A program made the position numbers and the translations under genes. This document shows positions 17,714 to 27,001 of a stretch of 64,000 nucleotides of DNA, in pieces. The notes beneath the pieces are model-generated. The model was not told the origin of the DNA and ran no database searches. It was given only the letters and a program-made list of their open reading frames with translations. The first letter of the stretch is position 1. Each line of letters starts with the position of its first letter. The DNA is from Ruegeria_C sp041537905. GTDB taxonomy: Bacteria; Pseudomonadota; Alphaproteobacteria; Rhodobacterales; Rhodobacteraceae. The stretch is taken from assembly GCF_041537905.1 (NCBI RefSeq), contig NZ_JBGRUO010000025.1, positions 14,727 to 78,726 of the forward strand, given 5' to 3'.

Positions 17714-18708
17714 CAACTTACGCACTTAATGGCCTGGGCCGGATGGGAAAATTGGCGCTGCGCCCGTTGCTGGAACGTGGCGCAAAGATCGCTTTCGTGA
17801 ATGATGCGGTGGGCGATCCGCATATGCATGCCCATCTGCTGGAATTCGACACCGTCCATGGCCGCTGGCCTGCCGCGTTTTCGGCCACTGATAACAGCAT
17901 CACCATTGACGGCACGACCATCCCGGCGCTCTCCACGCGAAAGCTGGAGGATCTGCCGCTGGACGGGGTCGATGTGGTGATCGACTGCACCGGGGCTTTC
18001 AAAAGTGAGGCCGCGCTCGCCCCCTATTTCGCAGCAGGCGTGCAGAAGGTCGTCGTCTCCGCCCCGGTCAAGGACGAGGGCGTTGCCAATATCGTCTATG
18101 GCGTGAACCATGACATCTACGACCCGCAGGCGCACCGGATCGTCACGGCGGCAAGCTGCACCACCAATTGCCTCGCGCCGGTGGTGAAGGTCATCCATGA
18201 GGGGCTGGGCATCAAACATGGCTCGATCACCACGATCCATGACGTGACCAACACCCAGACCATCGTGGACCGGCCCGCCAAGGACCTGCGCCGCGCGCGC
18301 TCGGCGCTGAACGCGCTGATCCCGACCACAACCGGGTCGGCCACCGCGATCACGCTGATCTATCCCGAACTGACCGGCAAGCTGAACGGCCATGCGGTGC
18401 GGGTGCCCCTGCTGAATGCCTCGCTCACCGATTGTGTGTTCGAAGTGGCCCGCGAAACCAGCGCTGACGAGGTCAACGCGCTGTTCAAAGCGGCCGCCGA
18501 AGGCCCGCTAAACGGCATCCTGGGCTATGAAACCCGCCCGCTGGTTTCGACCGACTACACCAATGATCCACGCTCCTCGATCATCGATGCACCCTCGACC
18601 ATGGTGGTGAACGGCACGCAGGTGAAAGTCTATGCCTGGTATGACAATGAATGGGGCTATGCGAACCGGCTGGTGGATGTGGCGCTCATGGTGGGTAAAT
18701 CCTTATGA
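17710..18708 (+). CDS. ArsJ-associated glyceraldehyde-3-phosphate dehydrogenase
   Basis: A 332-residue GAPDH. It has the N-terminal NAD site (GLGRMGKLALRP, somewhat diverged from GFGRIG), catalytic Cys in TAASCTTNCLAPV and the terminal YDNEWGYANRLVDV motif. In arsJ operons this enzyme uses arsenate in place of phosphate and makes 1-arseno-3-phosphoglycerate, which ArsJ exports. Coupled by ATGA overlaps to both neighbours, which supports this role over a glycolytic one. Confidence 0.9.
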   Translation: MTTYALNGLGRMGKLALRPLLERGAKIAFVNDAVGDPHMHAHLLEFDTVHGRWPAAFSATDNSITIDGTTIPALSTRKLEDLPLDGVDVVIDCTGAFKSEAALAPYFAAGVQKVVVSAPVKDEGVANIVYGVNHDIYDPQAHRIVTAASCTTNCLAPVVKVIHEGLGIKHGSITTIHDVTNTQTIVDRPAKDLRRARSALNALIPTTTGSATAITLIYPELTGKLNGHAVRVPLLNASLTDCVFEVARETSADEVNALFKAAAEGPLNGILGYETRPLVSTDYTNDPRSSIIDAPSTMVVNGTQVKVYAWYDNEWGYANRLVDVALMVGKSL

Positions 18709-19979
18709 GCAAGCCTGAAGGCATGGCGGCTTATATCGCCGTGACAGCGGCCTATTGGGCCTTCATGCTAACCGATGGCGCCTTGCGGATGTTGGTGCTG
18801 CTGCATTTCAACACACTGGGCTTTTCGCCGATCCAGCTGGCTTATCTGTTCGTGCTCTATGAGATCGCGGGCGTGGTCACCAACCTGTCTGCAGGCTGGA
18901 TCGCGGCGCGGTTCGGGCTGACCAGCACGCTCTATGCCGGTCTTGCCCTGCAGGTGGTGGCGCTGCTGGCGCTGTCGATGCTCGACCCGGCCTGGACAGT
19001 CGCCGCCTCGGTGGTGTTTGTGATGCTGGTGCAGGGGCTGTCCGGCGTGGCCAAGGACCTCGCCAAGATGAGTTCCAAAAGCGCGGTGAAGCTGCTGGCC
19101 CCGACCGAGGGGGCGGGCCTGTTTCGCTGGGTGGCGCTGCTGACAGGATCAAAGAACGCGGTGAAAGGTCTCGGCTTCCTGCTGGGGGCTGGCGCCCTCG
19201 GGCTGATCGGCTTTGTCCCGTCGGTGCTGAGCATGGCGGCTATTCTGGCCGTGATCCTGGTGGTTTTGCTGTTCCGGATGCCCTCGGGCCTGCCAACCGG
19301 CAGGAAAGGTGCGAAGTTCAAAGAGGTCTTTTCCAAGAACCGCAATGTGAACTGGCTAAGCCTAGCGCGGGTCTTCCTGTTTGGCGCGCGCGATGTCTGG
19401 TTCGTGGTGGGCATCCCGATCTATTTCTACGCGGTGCTCTCGGACGGCACGCCCGAGGGCAACCGCGCGGCGTTCTTCATGGTCGGCACGTTCATGGCGC
19501 TCTGGATCATCCTCTACGGCGCTGTGCAGGCCAGCGCGCCAAAGCTGCTGCGCGCGCGCGACCGCAGCGAGGCAGAGATCGTCGCCGGGGCCCGGTTCTG
19601 GGTCGGACTCTTGTTCTTCGTGCCGCTCCTGCTGGCCGCTCTGGCTTGGCTCGCCGCAACACCCGCCCTGTGGCTGACCATCTGCCTCATTCTCGGTTTG
19701 CTGGCCTTCGGCGCGCTTTTTGCGCTGAATTCCTCGCTGCATTCCTACCTGATCCTCGCCTTCACCAGTTCCGAGCGCGTGACGATGGATGTGGGGTTCT
19801 ATTACATGGCAAATGCAGCTGGTCGATTGCTGGGCACGGTTCTGTCCGGGCTGAGCTACCAGTTCGGCGGATTACCGTTGTGTTTGGGAATCGCGGCGCT
19901 GATGATTGCACTAACCTGGCTGAGCTTGGGCAACCTGTCGATGCAAGGCAATTCGAGAGACCTGCCCTCAGCGTATTAG
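18705..19979 (+). CDS. arsJ: Organoarsenical efflux MFS transporter ArsJ
   Basis: A 424-residue MFS-type protein with about twelve membrane segments and the ArsJ pattern near the start (YIAVTAAYWAFMLTDGALRM, then LFVLYEIAGVVTNL) and a cytoplasmic GVAKDLAKMSSKSAVK loop. ArsJ exports 1-arseno-3-phosphoglycerate made by the upstream GAPDH, giving arsenate resistance. Last gene of the arsR-arsC/gapdh/arsJ operon. Confidence 0.9.
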   Translation: MSKPEGMAAYIAVTAAYWAFMLTDGALRMLVLLHFNTLGFSPIQLAYLFVLYEIAGVVTNLSAGWIAARFGLTSTLYAGLALQVVALLALSMLDPAWTVAASVVFVMLVQGLSGVAKDLAKMSSKSAVKLLAPTEGAGLFRWVALLTGSKNAVKGLGFLLGAGALGLIGFVPSVLSMAAILAVILVVLLFRMPSGLPTGRKGAKFKEVFSKNRNVNWLSLARVFLFGARDVWFVVGIPIYFYAVLSDGTPEGNRAAFFMVGTFMALWIILYGAVQASAPKLLRARDRSEAEIVAGARFWVGLLFFVPLLLAALAWLAATPALWLTICLILGLLAFGALFALNSSLHSYLILAFTSSERVTMDVGFYYMANAAGRLLGTVLSGLSYQFGGLPLCLGIAALMIALTWLSLGNLSMQGNSRDLPSAY

Positions 19980-20239
19980 AACTGACCCGTGCTATTGCGG
20001 TATCTCGCAAAATGAGAGTGCCATTGCGACCAAGAATAAGGGTTTGTGAAGGTATTGCAGCAACGGGTTTAAACAATGGCAAGATGAGCGCCACGCTCCA
20101 AACAACTCCTCTCTGAACGCAACCCCGTATTCTGAAGAACAGAGTAACCCCAGATTAAGTTGCTCAGGCGGTGCATTGACTGAAACAGTTCATGGCTATG
20201 TAGTAGTTTGAGTGACCTAGCCATAAGCGGGGAATTGTT

Positions 20240-20956
20240 ATGAAACGACTATCTATCGCCATAATGGCAGTGCTTGTTTTTCCGCTGCTAGCTAACTTAG
20301 CACACGCGAAAACGCAGGGTTTTACCACAACCTCGGCCCACATGCGGGCTGGGCCAGGGATCAGTTACCCGGTTGTCGCGACGTTGCCTCAGGATGCAAC
20401 GATCGAAATCTACGGGTGTCAAACGGGTTATAGCTGGTGTGATGTGTCGTGGAACGCTGCACGTGGTTGGATTTCATCCAACTACATTCTGACAGACAGA
20501 GACGGCAAGAAATCAGTTCTGACACCAGTACTCGCCGCAGAAATCGGTATTGCGATCATCGAATTCAATCAGGCCTACTGGAATAACCACTACGAGCGGT
20601 ACCCGTGGTATGCCGATTGGAACCGCTACTACCACCCCTACCATCCGGCTCCTGGGCCCTATTGTTACCATGCACCGCAGGATCCGGCTTGCCACTATGC
20701 TTACCACAACGCCACTCACCCACTGTATCATCCTGCTCCACACTATCACTCACATGATCACAGCGCTCCGTACCACCAGCCTCATGGTGCCTATGGTCAT
20801 CACCATTATCATTCGCATCCCGGATCACACCAAGTCGGCGCTCCACATGGCGGGCATGGCGCTCCACATGGCGGGCATGGCGGTTCGCATGGCGGGCACG
20901 GCGGTTCGCATGGCGGGCACGGCGGTTCGCATGGCGGGCACGGTTCGCATCACTGA
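20240..20956 (+). CDS. Secreted SH3-domain protein with His/Gly-rich repeat tail
   Basis: A 238-residue protein. A signal peptide (residues 1-24, ending HAKA-like) is followed by a bacterial SH3 domain (about 28-85: STSAHMRAGPGISYPVV-type pattern, ending RGWISSNYI). The C-terminal half is rich in Tyr, Pro and His and ends in tandem GGSHGGH-type repeats. At least 40 histidines suggest metal binding in the periplasm or at the cell surface. GGGGAA precedes the ATG. It is a single gene 260 bases after arsJ; a link to metal stress is inference. Related SH3 proteins without the tail are common in Rhodobacterales. Confidence 0.75.
   Translation: MKRLSIAIMAVLVFPLLANLAHAKTQGFTTTSAHMRAGPGISYPVVATLPQDATIEIYGCQTGYSWCDVSWNAARGWISSNYILTDRDGKKSVLTPVLAAEIGIAIIEFNQAYWNNHYERYPWYADWNRYYHPYHPAPGPYCYHAPQDPACHYAYHNATHPLYHPAPHYHSHDHSAPYHQPHGAYGHHHYHSHPGSHQVGAPHGGHGAPHGGHGGSHGGHGGSHGGHGGSHGGHGSHH
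20837..20941 (+). repeat. Five tandem 21-bp repeats inside the His-rich gene
   Basis: Five in-frame 21-base units encode GAPHGGH twice and GGSHGGH three times. The last three units are identical at DNA level, so unit number could change by slippage. Confidence 0.9.
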
Positions 20957-21278
20957 CAAAATTGTCGAGGCGATCTACCGATCAGATCCAAACGGTGCAC
21001 CTCTTGCAGTGTTAACACCTTATCCTGCAGGGTATTGTGGATAGTACCTTCTGACTTCGATCGCTTGCTCGCTATTCCAATCCTCCGAGTTCCTAGTCGT
21101 ATCGATGGACCACCTCAAAGATGAGGATCGGCATTATAGGCGAAACCACCTGCAAGTCGGATCGTCGATCTGAGGTTTTCAGTACGGTTGGCGACCTGTC
21201 AAAAAAAGGGATTTCAGCCCCCAAATTGTACCCTGTCATTCAGAGCATCAGGTCTTGATATACCACAACAATGTTTGA
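20957..21278. other. Intergenic region before tRNA-Ser
   Basis: About 320 bases between the His-rich gene and the 3' end of tRNA-Ser. No supported gene, repeat or clear terminator was seen. Confidence 0.5.
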
Positions 21279-21368
21279 TGGCGGAGAGACAGGGATTCGA
21301 ACCCTGGAGACGGTTTCCCGCCTACACACTTTCCAGGCGTGCGCCTTCGACCACTCGGCCACCTCTCC
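21279..21368 (-). tRNA. tRNA-Ser (GGA)
   Basis: A 90-base gene on the minus strand with encoded CCA. It has a 7-bp acceptor stem (GGAGAGG, last pair G-U), the D arm beginning TGGCCGAGTGG, an anticodon loop reading CTGGAAA (anticodon GGA), a long variable arm typical of serine tRNAs, and the T loop GGTTCGAATCC. Confidence 0.95.
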
Positions 21369-21414
21369 GGTAGGCGTGACTTATGCGAATTCGATCGGGG
21401 AACGCAAGAGCCAA

Positions 21415-22242
21415 TCAGAAAATGCGAAAGCTCGCGACAAAAGGGAGATGGTCCGAGACCTCGTCCTTGAATGCCTCGCGCCCCATATTCATGGTCCAGT
21501 GCATCGGAAACAGCCGCAAACTGCCCCGCACATAGTCGGTGGCGAAGGTGCGCGAGACCGCAAAACCGTCCAGTAGATTGGCCCGGCCCTTGCTCAGAAT
21601 ATGCGAAAACCGGTCCTGCAAATCCCAGCACGAGACAAAATCCATCAGGTCATCCCCACCCAGATGGTGGAAATTGCTGACATCCTGGCCGGGGATCATA
21701 TTGAAATCCCCCATCAGCAGGATCGTGCGCTGCGTCAGTCCGGGCGTTTGTCGAATGCGGGCGATCTCTGCCCCGATGATCCTGCACTGGCTGTCGCGAA
21801 TCTGCTGCTCGGGACGGTCCCGGCCCGATTTCAGATGCACGGCGATCAGCTTGGCCTTGAAACGGCCCACCGAGACATCGACAACCACCGCCTGACGCCC
21901 GCCGGGGTCATCGCCCTCGGAGCCATCGATCAGCTGCGGATCGGAAACCTCCAGCTCGGGTTTGTGCAGAAATCCGATATGGATATTGCCGTTGGGCTGG
22001 GCGATGATCTTTTTCTCGTAGGTCAGGCCGAACTCCGCCAGCGCCACTGCAAGTCGGTCGATATGCTCAATCGGGCTGACCTCGACCAGGGTGATCAGCT
22101 CTGCGTCCAACAGCGCCAATCCTTCTGCCTGCTTTTGAACGCGCTCACTACTCGCCGGGATACCAAGGGCCTGATTGAACGGGTTGAACCCCGCGAGGTT
22201 CCAGACCGCGATCCTGGCCAAGCTGTGTTGAAATGACGCCAC
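21415..22242 (-). CDS. Endonuclease/exonuclease/phosphatase-family protein
   Basis: A 275-residue protein of the EEP fold. Visible motifs are RIAVWNLAGFN (start of the fold), a Glu in LITLVEVSP, HLKSGRD, LLMGDFNMIPG (metal-binding Asp/Asn) and the terminal SDHLPFVASF. The GTG at 22242 is chosen because GGGAGGA lies 8 bases upstream; a longer frame to 22356 would overlap the mechanosensitive-channel gene. No signal peptide is evident. The substrate (DNA, RNA, lipid or nucleotide) is unknown. Confidence 0.83.
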   Translation of the reverse strand: MASFQHSLARIAVWNLAGFNPFNQALGIPASSERVQKQAEGLALLDAELITLVEVSPIEHIDRLAVALAEFGLTYEKKIIAQPNGNIHIGFLHKPELEVSDPQLIDGSEGDDPGGRQAVVVDVSVGRFKAKLIAVHLKSGRDRPEQQIRDSQCRIIGAEIARIRQTPGLTQRTILLMGDFNMIPGQDVSNFHHLGGDDLMDFVSCWDLQDRFSHILSKGRANLLDGFAVSRTFATDYVRGSLRLFPMHWTMNMGREAFKDEVSDHLPFVASFRIF

Positions 22243-22330
22243 GGGCGATCCTCCCTTGCTCCGATCCAAGCTTAGCAGAGAATTGTGACGATTGCGCTGT
22301 CGCCAGTGCGGCTGTCCGATCGGGACCAGA

Positions 22331-24754
22331 TCAGTAGTCCCCGTCGGGATCGCCATCCATGTCTGCTTCGGTCAGGCCTGCCGGTTTTGTCGAAGCTGGC
22401 GTTGCAGGTGCTGCGGCTGCTGGCGTTGGGCGCGCCTGCCCCTGCAGCGTCTCGGGGTTGCGCAGCCAGACATCGCGCTGTGCGAACGGGATCTCGATCT
22501 CTTCTTCGGTGAAGCGGCGGTTGATCTCGTGATTCATGTCGGATTTCACCGACAGCACCCAGTTCACATCCCTCAGAATCGCGCGGATTTCGAAATCCAG
22601 AGAATCCGCGCCAAAGCCCTGGAACACGATGCTGGGCGCGGGGTTGGCCAGCACCATCGGATGGGCATTGGCGATCTCGCCCAGAATGGTCTCGACCTTG
22701 CGGGTATCTGTGCCATAGGCCACGCCCACCGGCACGATCACCCTGCCCACGGTGTTGCCGCGCGTATAGTTGGTGACCGACTGGCTGATCAGGTCCGAGT
22801 TCGGCACGATCACATCGGTGCGGTCGAAGGTTTCGATCCGTGTCGAGCGCACCGAGATGTCGCGCACATAACCCATCTGTCCGTTCACATCGATCCAATC
22901 GCCCTTGCTGATCGGACGTTCGATCAGCAGGATAATGCCGGACACGAAATTCGACACGATGGTCTGCAGGCCGAAACCGATACCGACCGACAAGGCACCA
23001 GCCACGATGGCCAGAGAGGACAGGTTGATTCCGGCGCTGGTCACCGCGATCACCGCCGCCAATGCGATCCCGATATAGCCGGTGCCCGCGACGATAGCGT
23101 TCTGCGCGCCGGGGTCGAACTTGGTCTTGGGCAAAAGCGAGTTGCGTAACCCGCCCTGCAACAGCCGCGTGATCGTGTAGCCCGCGACAAACACCGCAGC
23201 GAAGGTGATGAAGGTGCCCGGCGAAACCTCGATACCACCCAGGCTTACGCCCTGCTTCGCACGGCTCCAGAACTCCAGCAGATCAGTCTCGCGCGCGCCC
23301 CAGAACAGCGCCAGAAGGGGTAGCGAACAGATCACAAGGACAAAGCCCGCGATGACCGAGAACAGCGAATCCCGCCCTGCCTCGCCCTTTCCGGTCAGCC
23401 AGCCATAAAGGTTGCCCAGAAACCGCTGCAAGATCACGATAATCGACAGCAGCGCCAGGGTCTTGATCGCCGGAAAGATGATCGACTCGGCAGCCGTCAC
23501 ATAGCCCAGGGCGGCGGCCACCGCCGACAACACACCCAGTATCATCAAGAGCCGCCGGACCTGACGCGCGAACTTCGAGAACCCGGCGCGGCGCGGGCTC
23601 TCTTCCTGTTCGGAATCTGCATCATCCGCGCGCAGAGGACCGGTCCGATACAGCCTGAGCAGCACAAGCGCGGACAGGACGATGACCGGGAACGTGACCA
23701 CCGCCCGCGTAGAATCGGGGACATTCTCGATCCGCTGGAACAGCTGTACCAGGTCAAAGAGGATCAACATGACGGCCAGCAGATCGATCACGATCCGCAA
23801 TTCAGCCATGCGTACCCGGCTGAGAAGCGGCTTCTTGTCTTCTTCGCGGATCACGAAAAGCTGTCGGCCAATCCAGTCGAAACAGAAGAAGATCGCGGCC
23901 CAGTTGGGAACCTGATCCAGCAACAACTGCCCCCTGACCCCAACGATACCACTGGTTGAAGCGGCAGAAGCCAGCAGGACAACACCCAGCCAGGGCAGGA
24001 AAATCCGCGACAGAGACACCAGAAAGGACCAGACACCGCTGCCGTTGCCACCGAAGGTTCGCAGGTAATCCCCCAGCCGCTCGGACCATCTGCGTCCGCG
24101 CGCGATCAGGATCAACCCGAACCCGGTCAGCAGGACGATTGTGGGCAATTGCTGGCGGATCTCGGTGCGCACCACATCCGTCTTCAGATTCGAGATAATC
24201 TCGTTCCCGAGGCTGCGCAGCGCCTGATCCACATCCGCACCCGCCGCTGGCCAAAGCTCGGGGTTGAGTGGAGACGGACCGCGCGTCGCAAATTCCTTGG
24301 TCTGACGCTGACGAATAAGTCGGTCGATCTCGGAGATCAGGCCATTGGCACGGTTATAGGCTTCCTCGGAAATGATCCGCGGCACCCGCAACGCATCAAG
24401 TTGGTCCTGAAGATGTTCGCGCAGCGTGGCGATATCCTCGGGCTCGTCAGTGCCTTCCTCGGGCTTGGCGCCAAGCGCCTCCAGCTGGCTTTGCAGGGTC
24501 TTGATACGATCCGAATTGCTGCCCCGCACTTCGTTGAAGATAGAGCGATAAGAATCCAGCTCGGTGCGCAGGTTCTCCAGCGCGGCATCAGACGCGCGGC
24601 CTGCGTTCACCGCATCCTCGGCCCTGTCGGCGGTCTTGAGCCAGTCCTGATAATATTGCTTCTGCTCAATGGAAAGCTGCGCCGACGCAGCGCCCGCTGC
24701 GACGAGCAGCAAAACCGCCAGCCCCGCAGCAAGAAACCATTGCAGGGCTCTCAT
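22331..24754 (-). CDS. MscS-type mechanosensitive ion channel with N-terminal DUF3772 region
   Basis: An 807-residue membrane protein. It has a signal peptide (1-25), a periplasmic helical region (about 26-165; DUF3772-like), then about ten membrane segments and a C-terminal MscS core (GIGFGLQTIVSNFVSGIILL followed by ERPISKGDWIDV). It ends in a proline/alanine-rich tail. Such channels open under osmotic downshock. The gene starts 1 base beyond the cysK stop, so it is likely cotranscribed with cysK. Confidence 0.9.
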   Translation of the reverse strand: MRALQWFLAAGLAVLLLVAAGAASAQLSIEQKQYYQDWLKTADRAEDAVNAGRASDAALENLRTELDSYRSIFNEVRGSNSDRIKTLQSQLEALGAKPEEGTDEPEDIATLREHLQDQLDALRVPRIISEEAYNRANGLISEIDRLIRQRQTKEFATRGPSPLNPELWPAAGADVDQALRSLGNEIISNLKTDVVRTEIRQQLPTIVLLTGFGLILIARGRRWSERLGDYLRTFGGNGSGVWSFLVSLSRIFLPWLGVVLLASAASTSGIVGVRGQLLLDQVPNWAAIFFCFDWIGRQLFVIREEDKKPLLSRVRMAELRIVIDLLAVMLILFDLVQLFQRIENVPDSTRAVVTFPVIVLSALVLLRLYRTGPLRADDADSEQEESPRRAGFSKFARQVRRLLMILGVLSAVAAALGYVTAAESIIFPAIKTLALLSIIVILQRFLGNLYGWLTGKGEAGRDSLFSVIAGFVLVICSLPLLALFWGARETDLLEFWSRAKQGVSLGGIEVSPGTFITFAAVFVAGYTITRLLQGGLRNSLLPKTKFDPGAQNAIVAGTGYIGIALAAVIAVTSAGINLSSLAIVAGALSVGIGFGLQTIVSNFVSGIILLIERPISKGDWIDVNGQMGYVRDISVRSTRIETFDRTDVIVPNSDLISQSVTNYTRGNTVGRVIVPVGVAYGTDTRKVETILGEIANAHPMVLANPAPSIVFQGFGADSLDFEIRAILRDVNWVLSVKSDMNHEINRRFTEEEIEIPFAQRDVWLRNPETLQGQARPTPAAAAPATPASTKPAGLTEADMDGDPDGDY

Positions 24755-24755
24755 G

Positions 24756-25790
24756 TCAGACGTCCTCGAAGACGCCTGGGATCGAGCGCGGAGCCTCCGT
24801 CATCCAGCCCGGCACCGGCAGGTCCTTGCTGCGCAGGAAATCGGGATTGAAGAGCTTGGACTGATACCGCGTCCCGTAATCGCAGAGCACCGTGACAATC
24901 GTGTGCCCCGGCCCAAGGTCGCGCGCCAGACGCATGGCGCCGGCCACATTGATGCCGGTCGAGCCGCCCAGACACAGCCCTTCATGTTCCAGCAGGTCAA
25001 AGACGATCGGCAAGGCCTCGGAATCGGGAATCTTGTAGGACATGTCCGGCTTGAACCCCTGCAGGTTCGCCGTCTCGCGCCCCTGCCCGATCCCTTCGGT
25101 GATCGAACCGCCCTCCGACGAAAACTCGCCCGTCGTGTAAAAGCTGTGAATGGCCGAGCCTTCGGGATCTGCCAGCGCGACCTTCACGCCTTTGGGCTGC
25201 AGCGCCATGCCGACACCGGCCAATGTCCCGCCAGAGCCCACCGCGCAAGCAAAGCCGTCAACCTTGCCGCCGGTCTGCTCCCAGATCTCGGGGCCCGTCG
25301 TTTCCAGATGCGCCTGCCGGTTGGCCACATTGTCGAACTGGTTGGCCCAGATCGCGCCATTGGGTTCGGTCTTGGCCAATTCCTTGGCCAGACGCTCGGA
25401 ATAGCGCACATAATTGTTAGGGTTGCGATAGGGCGCGGCGGGCACCTGCACCAGTTCCGCGCCAGCCAGACGCAGCATGTCCTTTTTTTCTTCGGACTGG
25501 GTTTCCGGGATCACGATCACCGTCTTGAACCCCATCGAGGCCCCCACCAGCGCCAGACCGATTCCGGTATTGCCCGCCGTCCCCTCGACAATGGTGCCGC
25601 CGGGCTTGAGATCGCCGCGCGCGATGGCATCGCGGATGATATAGAGCGCGGCGCGGTCCTTGACCGACTGGCCGGGGTTCAGAAACTCGGCCTTGCCGAG
25701 GATTTCACATCCGGTTTCCTCGCTGACACGGCGCAGCCGGATCAGGGGAGTGTTTCCAACAGCATCAGCCAGATCACGTGCGGTGCGCAT
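24756..25790 (-). CDS. cysK: Cysteine synthase A
   Basis: A 344-residue PLP enzyme converting O-acetylserine and sulfide to cysteine. The PLP lysine lies in NPGQSVKDRAAL, the substrate loop is EGTAGNTGIGLAL and the phosphate loop is VGSGGTLAG. It is about 20 residues longer than E. coli CysK, with a C-terminal tail typical of Rhodobacterales homologues. In Rhodobacter sphaeroides cysK lies beside trgAB and contributes to tellurite resistance; here one gene separates it from trgB. Confidence 0.93.
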   Translation of the reverse strand: MRTARDLADAVGNTPLIRLRRVSEETGCEILGKAEFLNPGQSVKDRAALYIIRDAIARGDLKPGGTIVEGTAGNTGIGLALVGASMGFKTVIVIPETQSEEKKDMLRLAGAELVQVPAAPYRNPNNYVRYSERLAKELAKTEPNGAIWANQFDNVANRQAHLETTGPEIWEQTGGKVDGFACAVGSGGTLAGVGMALQPKGVKVALADPEGSAIHSFYTTGEFSSEGGSITEGIGQGRETANLQGFKPDMSYKIPDSEALPIVFDLLEHEGLCLGGSTGINVAGAMRLARDLGPGHTIVTVLCDYGTRYQSKLFNPDFLRSKDLPVPGWMTEAPRSIPGVFEDV

Positions 25791-26084
25791 GGTGCCCTCA
25801 ATTCTTCGGTTTCACCCATGTGGTGTACCCTCGCCCCCCGCCGACCTCAAGCAGAGTCACACGGGTCGGGAAGCGCGTGGGAAAAAGCCCATCTGCACAA
25901 TCCTGATAAACGCGATCAGACGTGGTAGATTTGCAAGACGCGCGCCGCGCACGGTTCATCGTTCAGCAAGTGCTAGAGAAAAACACTTGTCTGGTATGCG
26001 AATGAGGCACCATTTCGTAGCGCTTGCGCAAAGGCACGCTTCAGCAGACCTCTCGATTGAGGCAAGCAAGGTCCCCAAGGTCTA

Positions 26085-26792
26085 CTAGCGTGCCCGCCAT
26101 TCCATGATCAGTTGGTAGGGAGCGTTGTTGTAGGCCACTTCCTTGGGATCAGTCGGATGTTGAACCGCGGGCTCATCGAAGAATTTAAGCGCCATGCCGC
26201 GCTCCAAAAGCTGCGTGATGTAGAATGACAAGGGCCGATGCCAGTTGGTTACGGCAATCCCTTTCCATTCCGCGACAACCGTGTGGGGCTCCAAATAACG
26301 GCGCACAACGATCTCGCGACTGCCGTCAGGCAAGATACGCCAGCCGCCCCCTTTGATATCTGCGGCGGTCGCGAATCCTGTCAGGTTCGCGATCAAAAAG
26401 TGCCCGCCAGGGCGTAAAACGCGGACAACCTCGTCGAGCGCGGCTTCGATGCCCTCAATGTCCAGTAGGCTGAGGTAACTCACCACCATGTCGAAGGTAT
26501 TTGACTCGAAAGGCAGGTCCTCCGCGCGACCGCGAACGAAGCGCGCCTCACCTAGTTCAGAGGCTTTAGCGAGCAGCGCTGAAGAAGGGTCCAACCCGAC
26601 GAGGGTCTCCACATCTTTTGCGAGCAGGCGGCAGAAACGACCTTCACCGCAACCTAGATCGAGAAGCCGTTGGGGACTGAATGCATGTACGCGTGCCAGC
26701 ATCGGCGCGTCCAGGACACGCCGACGGCTGAAGTCGCCGTGCACGCCTTGCGCCTCAATCCAAGCGTTTGCGGAACCTTCCCAATCCATCAC
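26085..26792 (-). CDS. Class I SAM-dependent methyltransferase
   Basis: A 235-residue methyltransferase with motif I LLDLGCGEGRF, an acidic motif II (VGLDPSS), DLPFESNTFDMVVS and VLRPGGHFLIANL, i.e. the Methyltransf_11 type. The start is a GTG at 26792 or the ATG at 26789; no clear SD. The DNA around it is less GC-rich than cysK and trgB, and the gene interrupts an otherwise trgA-trgB-cysK order, so later insertion is plausible. The substrate is unknown. Confidence 0.8.
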   Translation of the reverse strand: MMDWEGSANAWIEAQGVHGDFSRRRVLDAPMLARVHAFSPQRLLDLGCGEGRFCRLLAKDVETLVGLDPSSALLAKASELGEARFVRGRAEDLPFESNTFDMVVSYLSLLDIEGIEAALDEVVRVLRPGGHFLIANLTGFATAADIKGGGWRILPDGSREIVVRRYLEPHTVVAEWKGIAVTNWHRPLSFYITQLLERGMALKFFDEPAVQHPTDPKEVAYNNAPYQLIMEWRAR

Positions 26793-27001
26793 GCTAGACC
26801 CATAACACGGCGATGGCGGTGAAGCGACGTATCATCGGAGCGCTCATATGCGTTATGGCCGCAGAAAACGCAGCCCCAAAACAGGTGATTTCAGTGATCC
26901 ATAAGAGGCACAGCATTCGCGACTTTGGTATCGATGCTCTCGCTCTTCCGAAGACGCGATGTTGCGAGATTAGGGCGGCGCGCGACCAACTCTCGTCGTC
27001 G

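Noticed and set aside
25967..25989. CAAGTG/CACTTG inverted repeat upstream of cysK as a terminator
   Set aside because: Only 6 bp with an 11-base loop and no T-run; chance occurrence is likely.
26793..27001. Short frames on both strands between the methyltransferase and trgB
   Set aside because: No SD, no family features and atypical composition; treated as non-coding.
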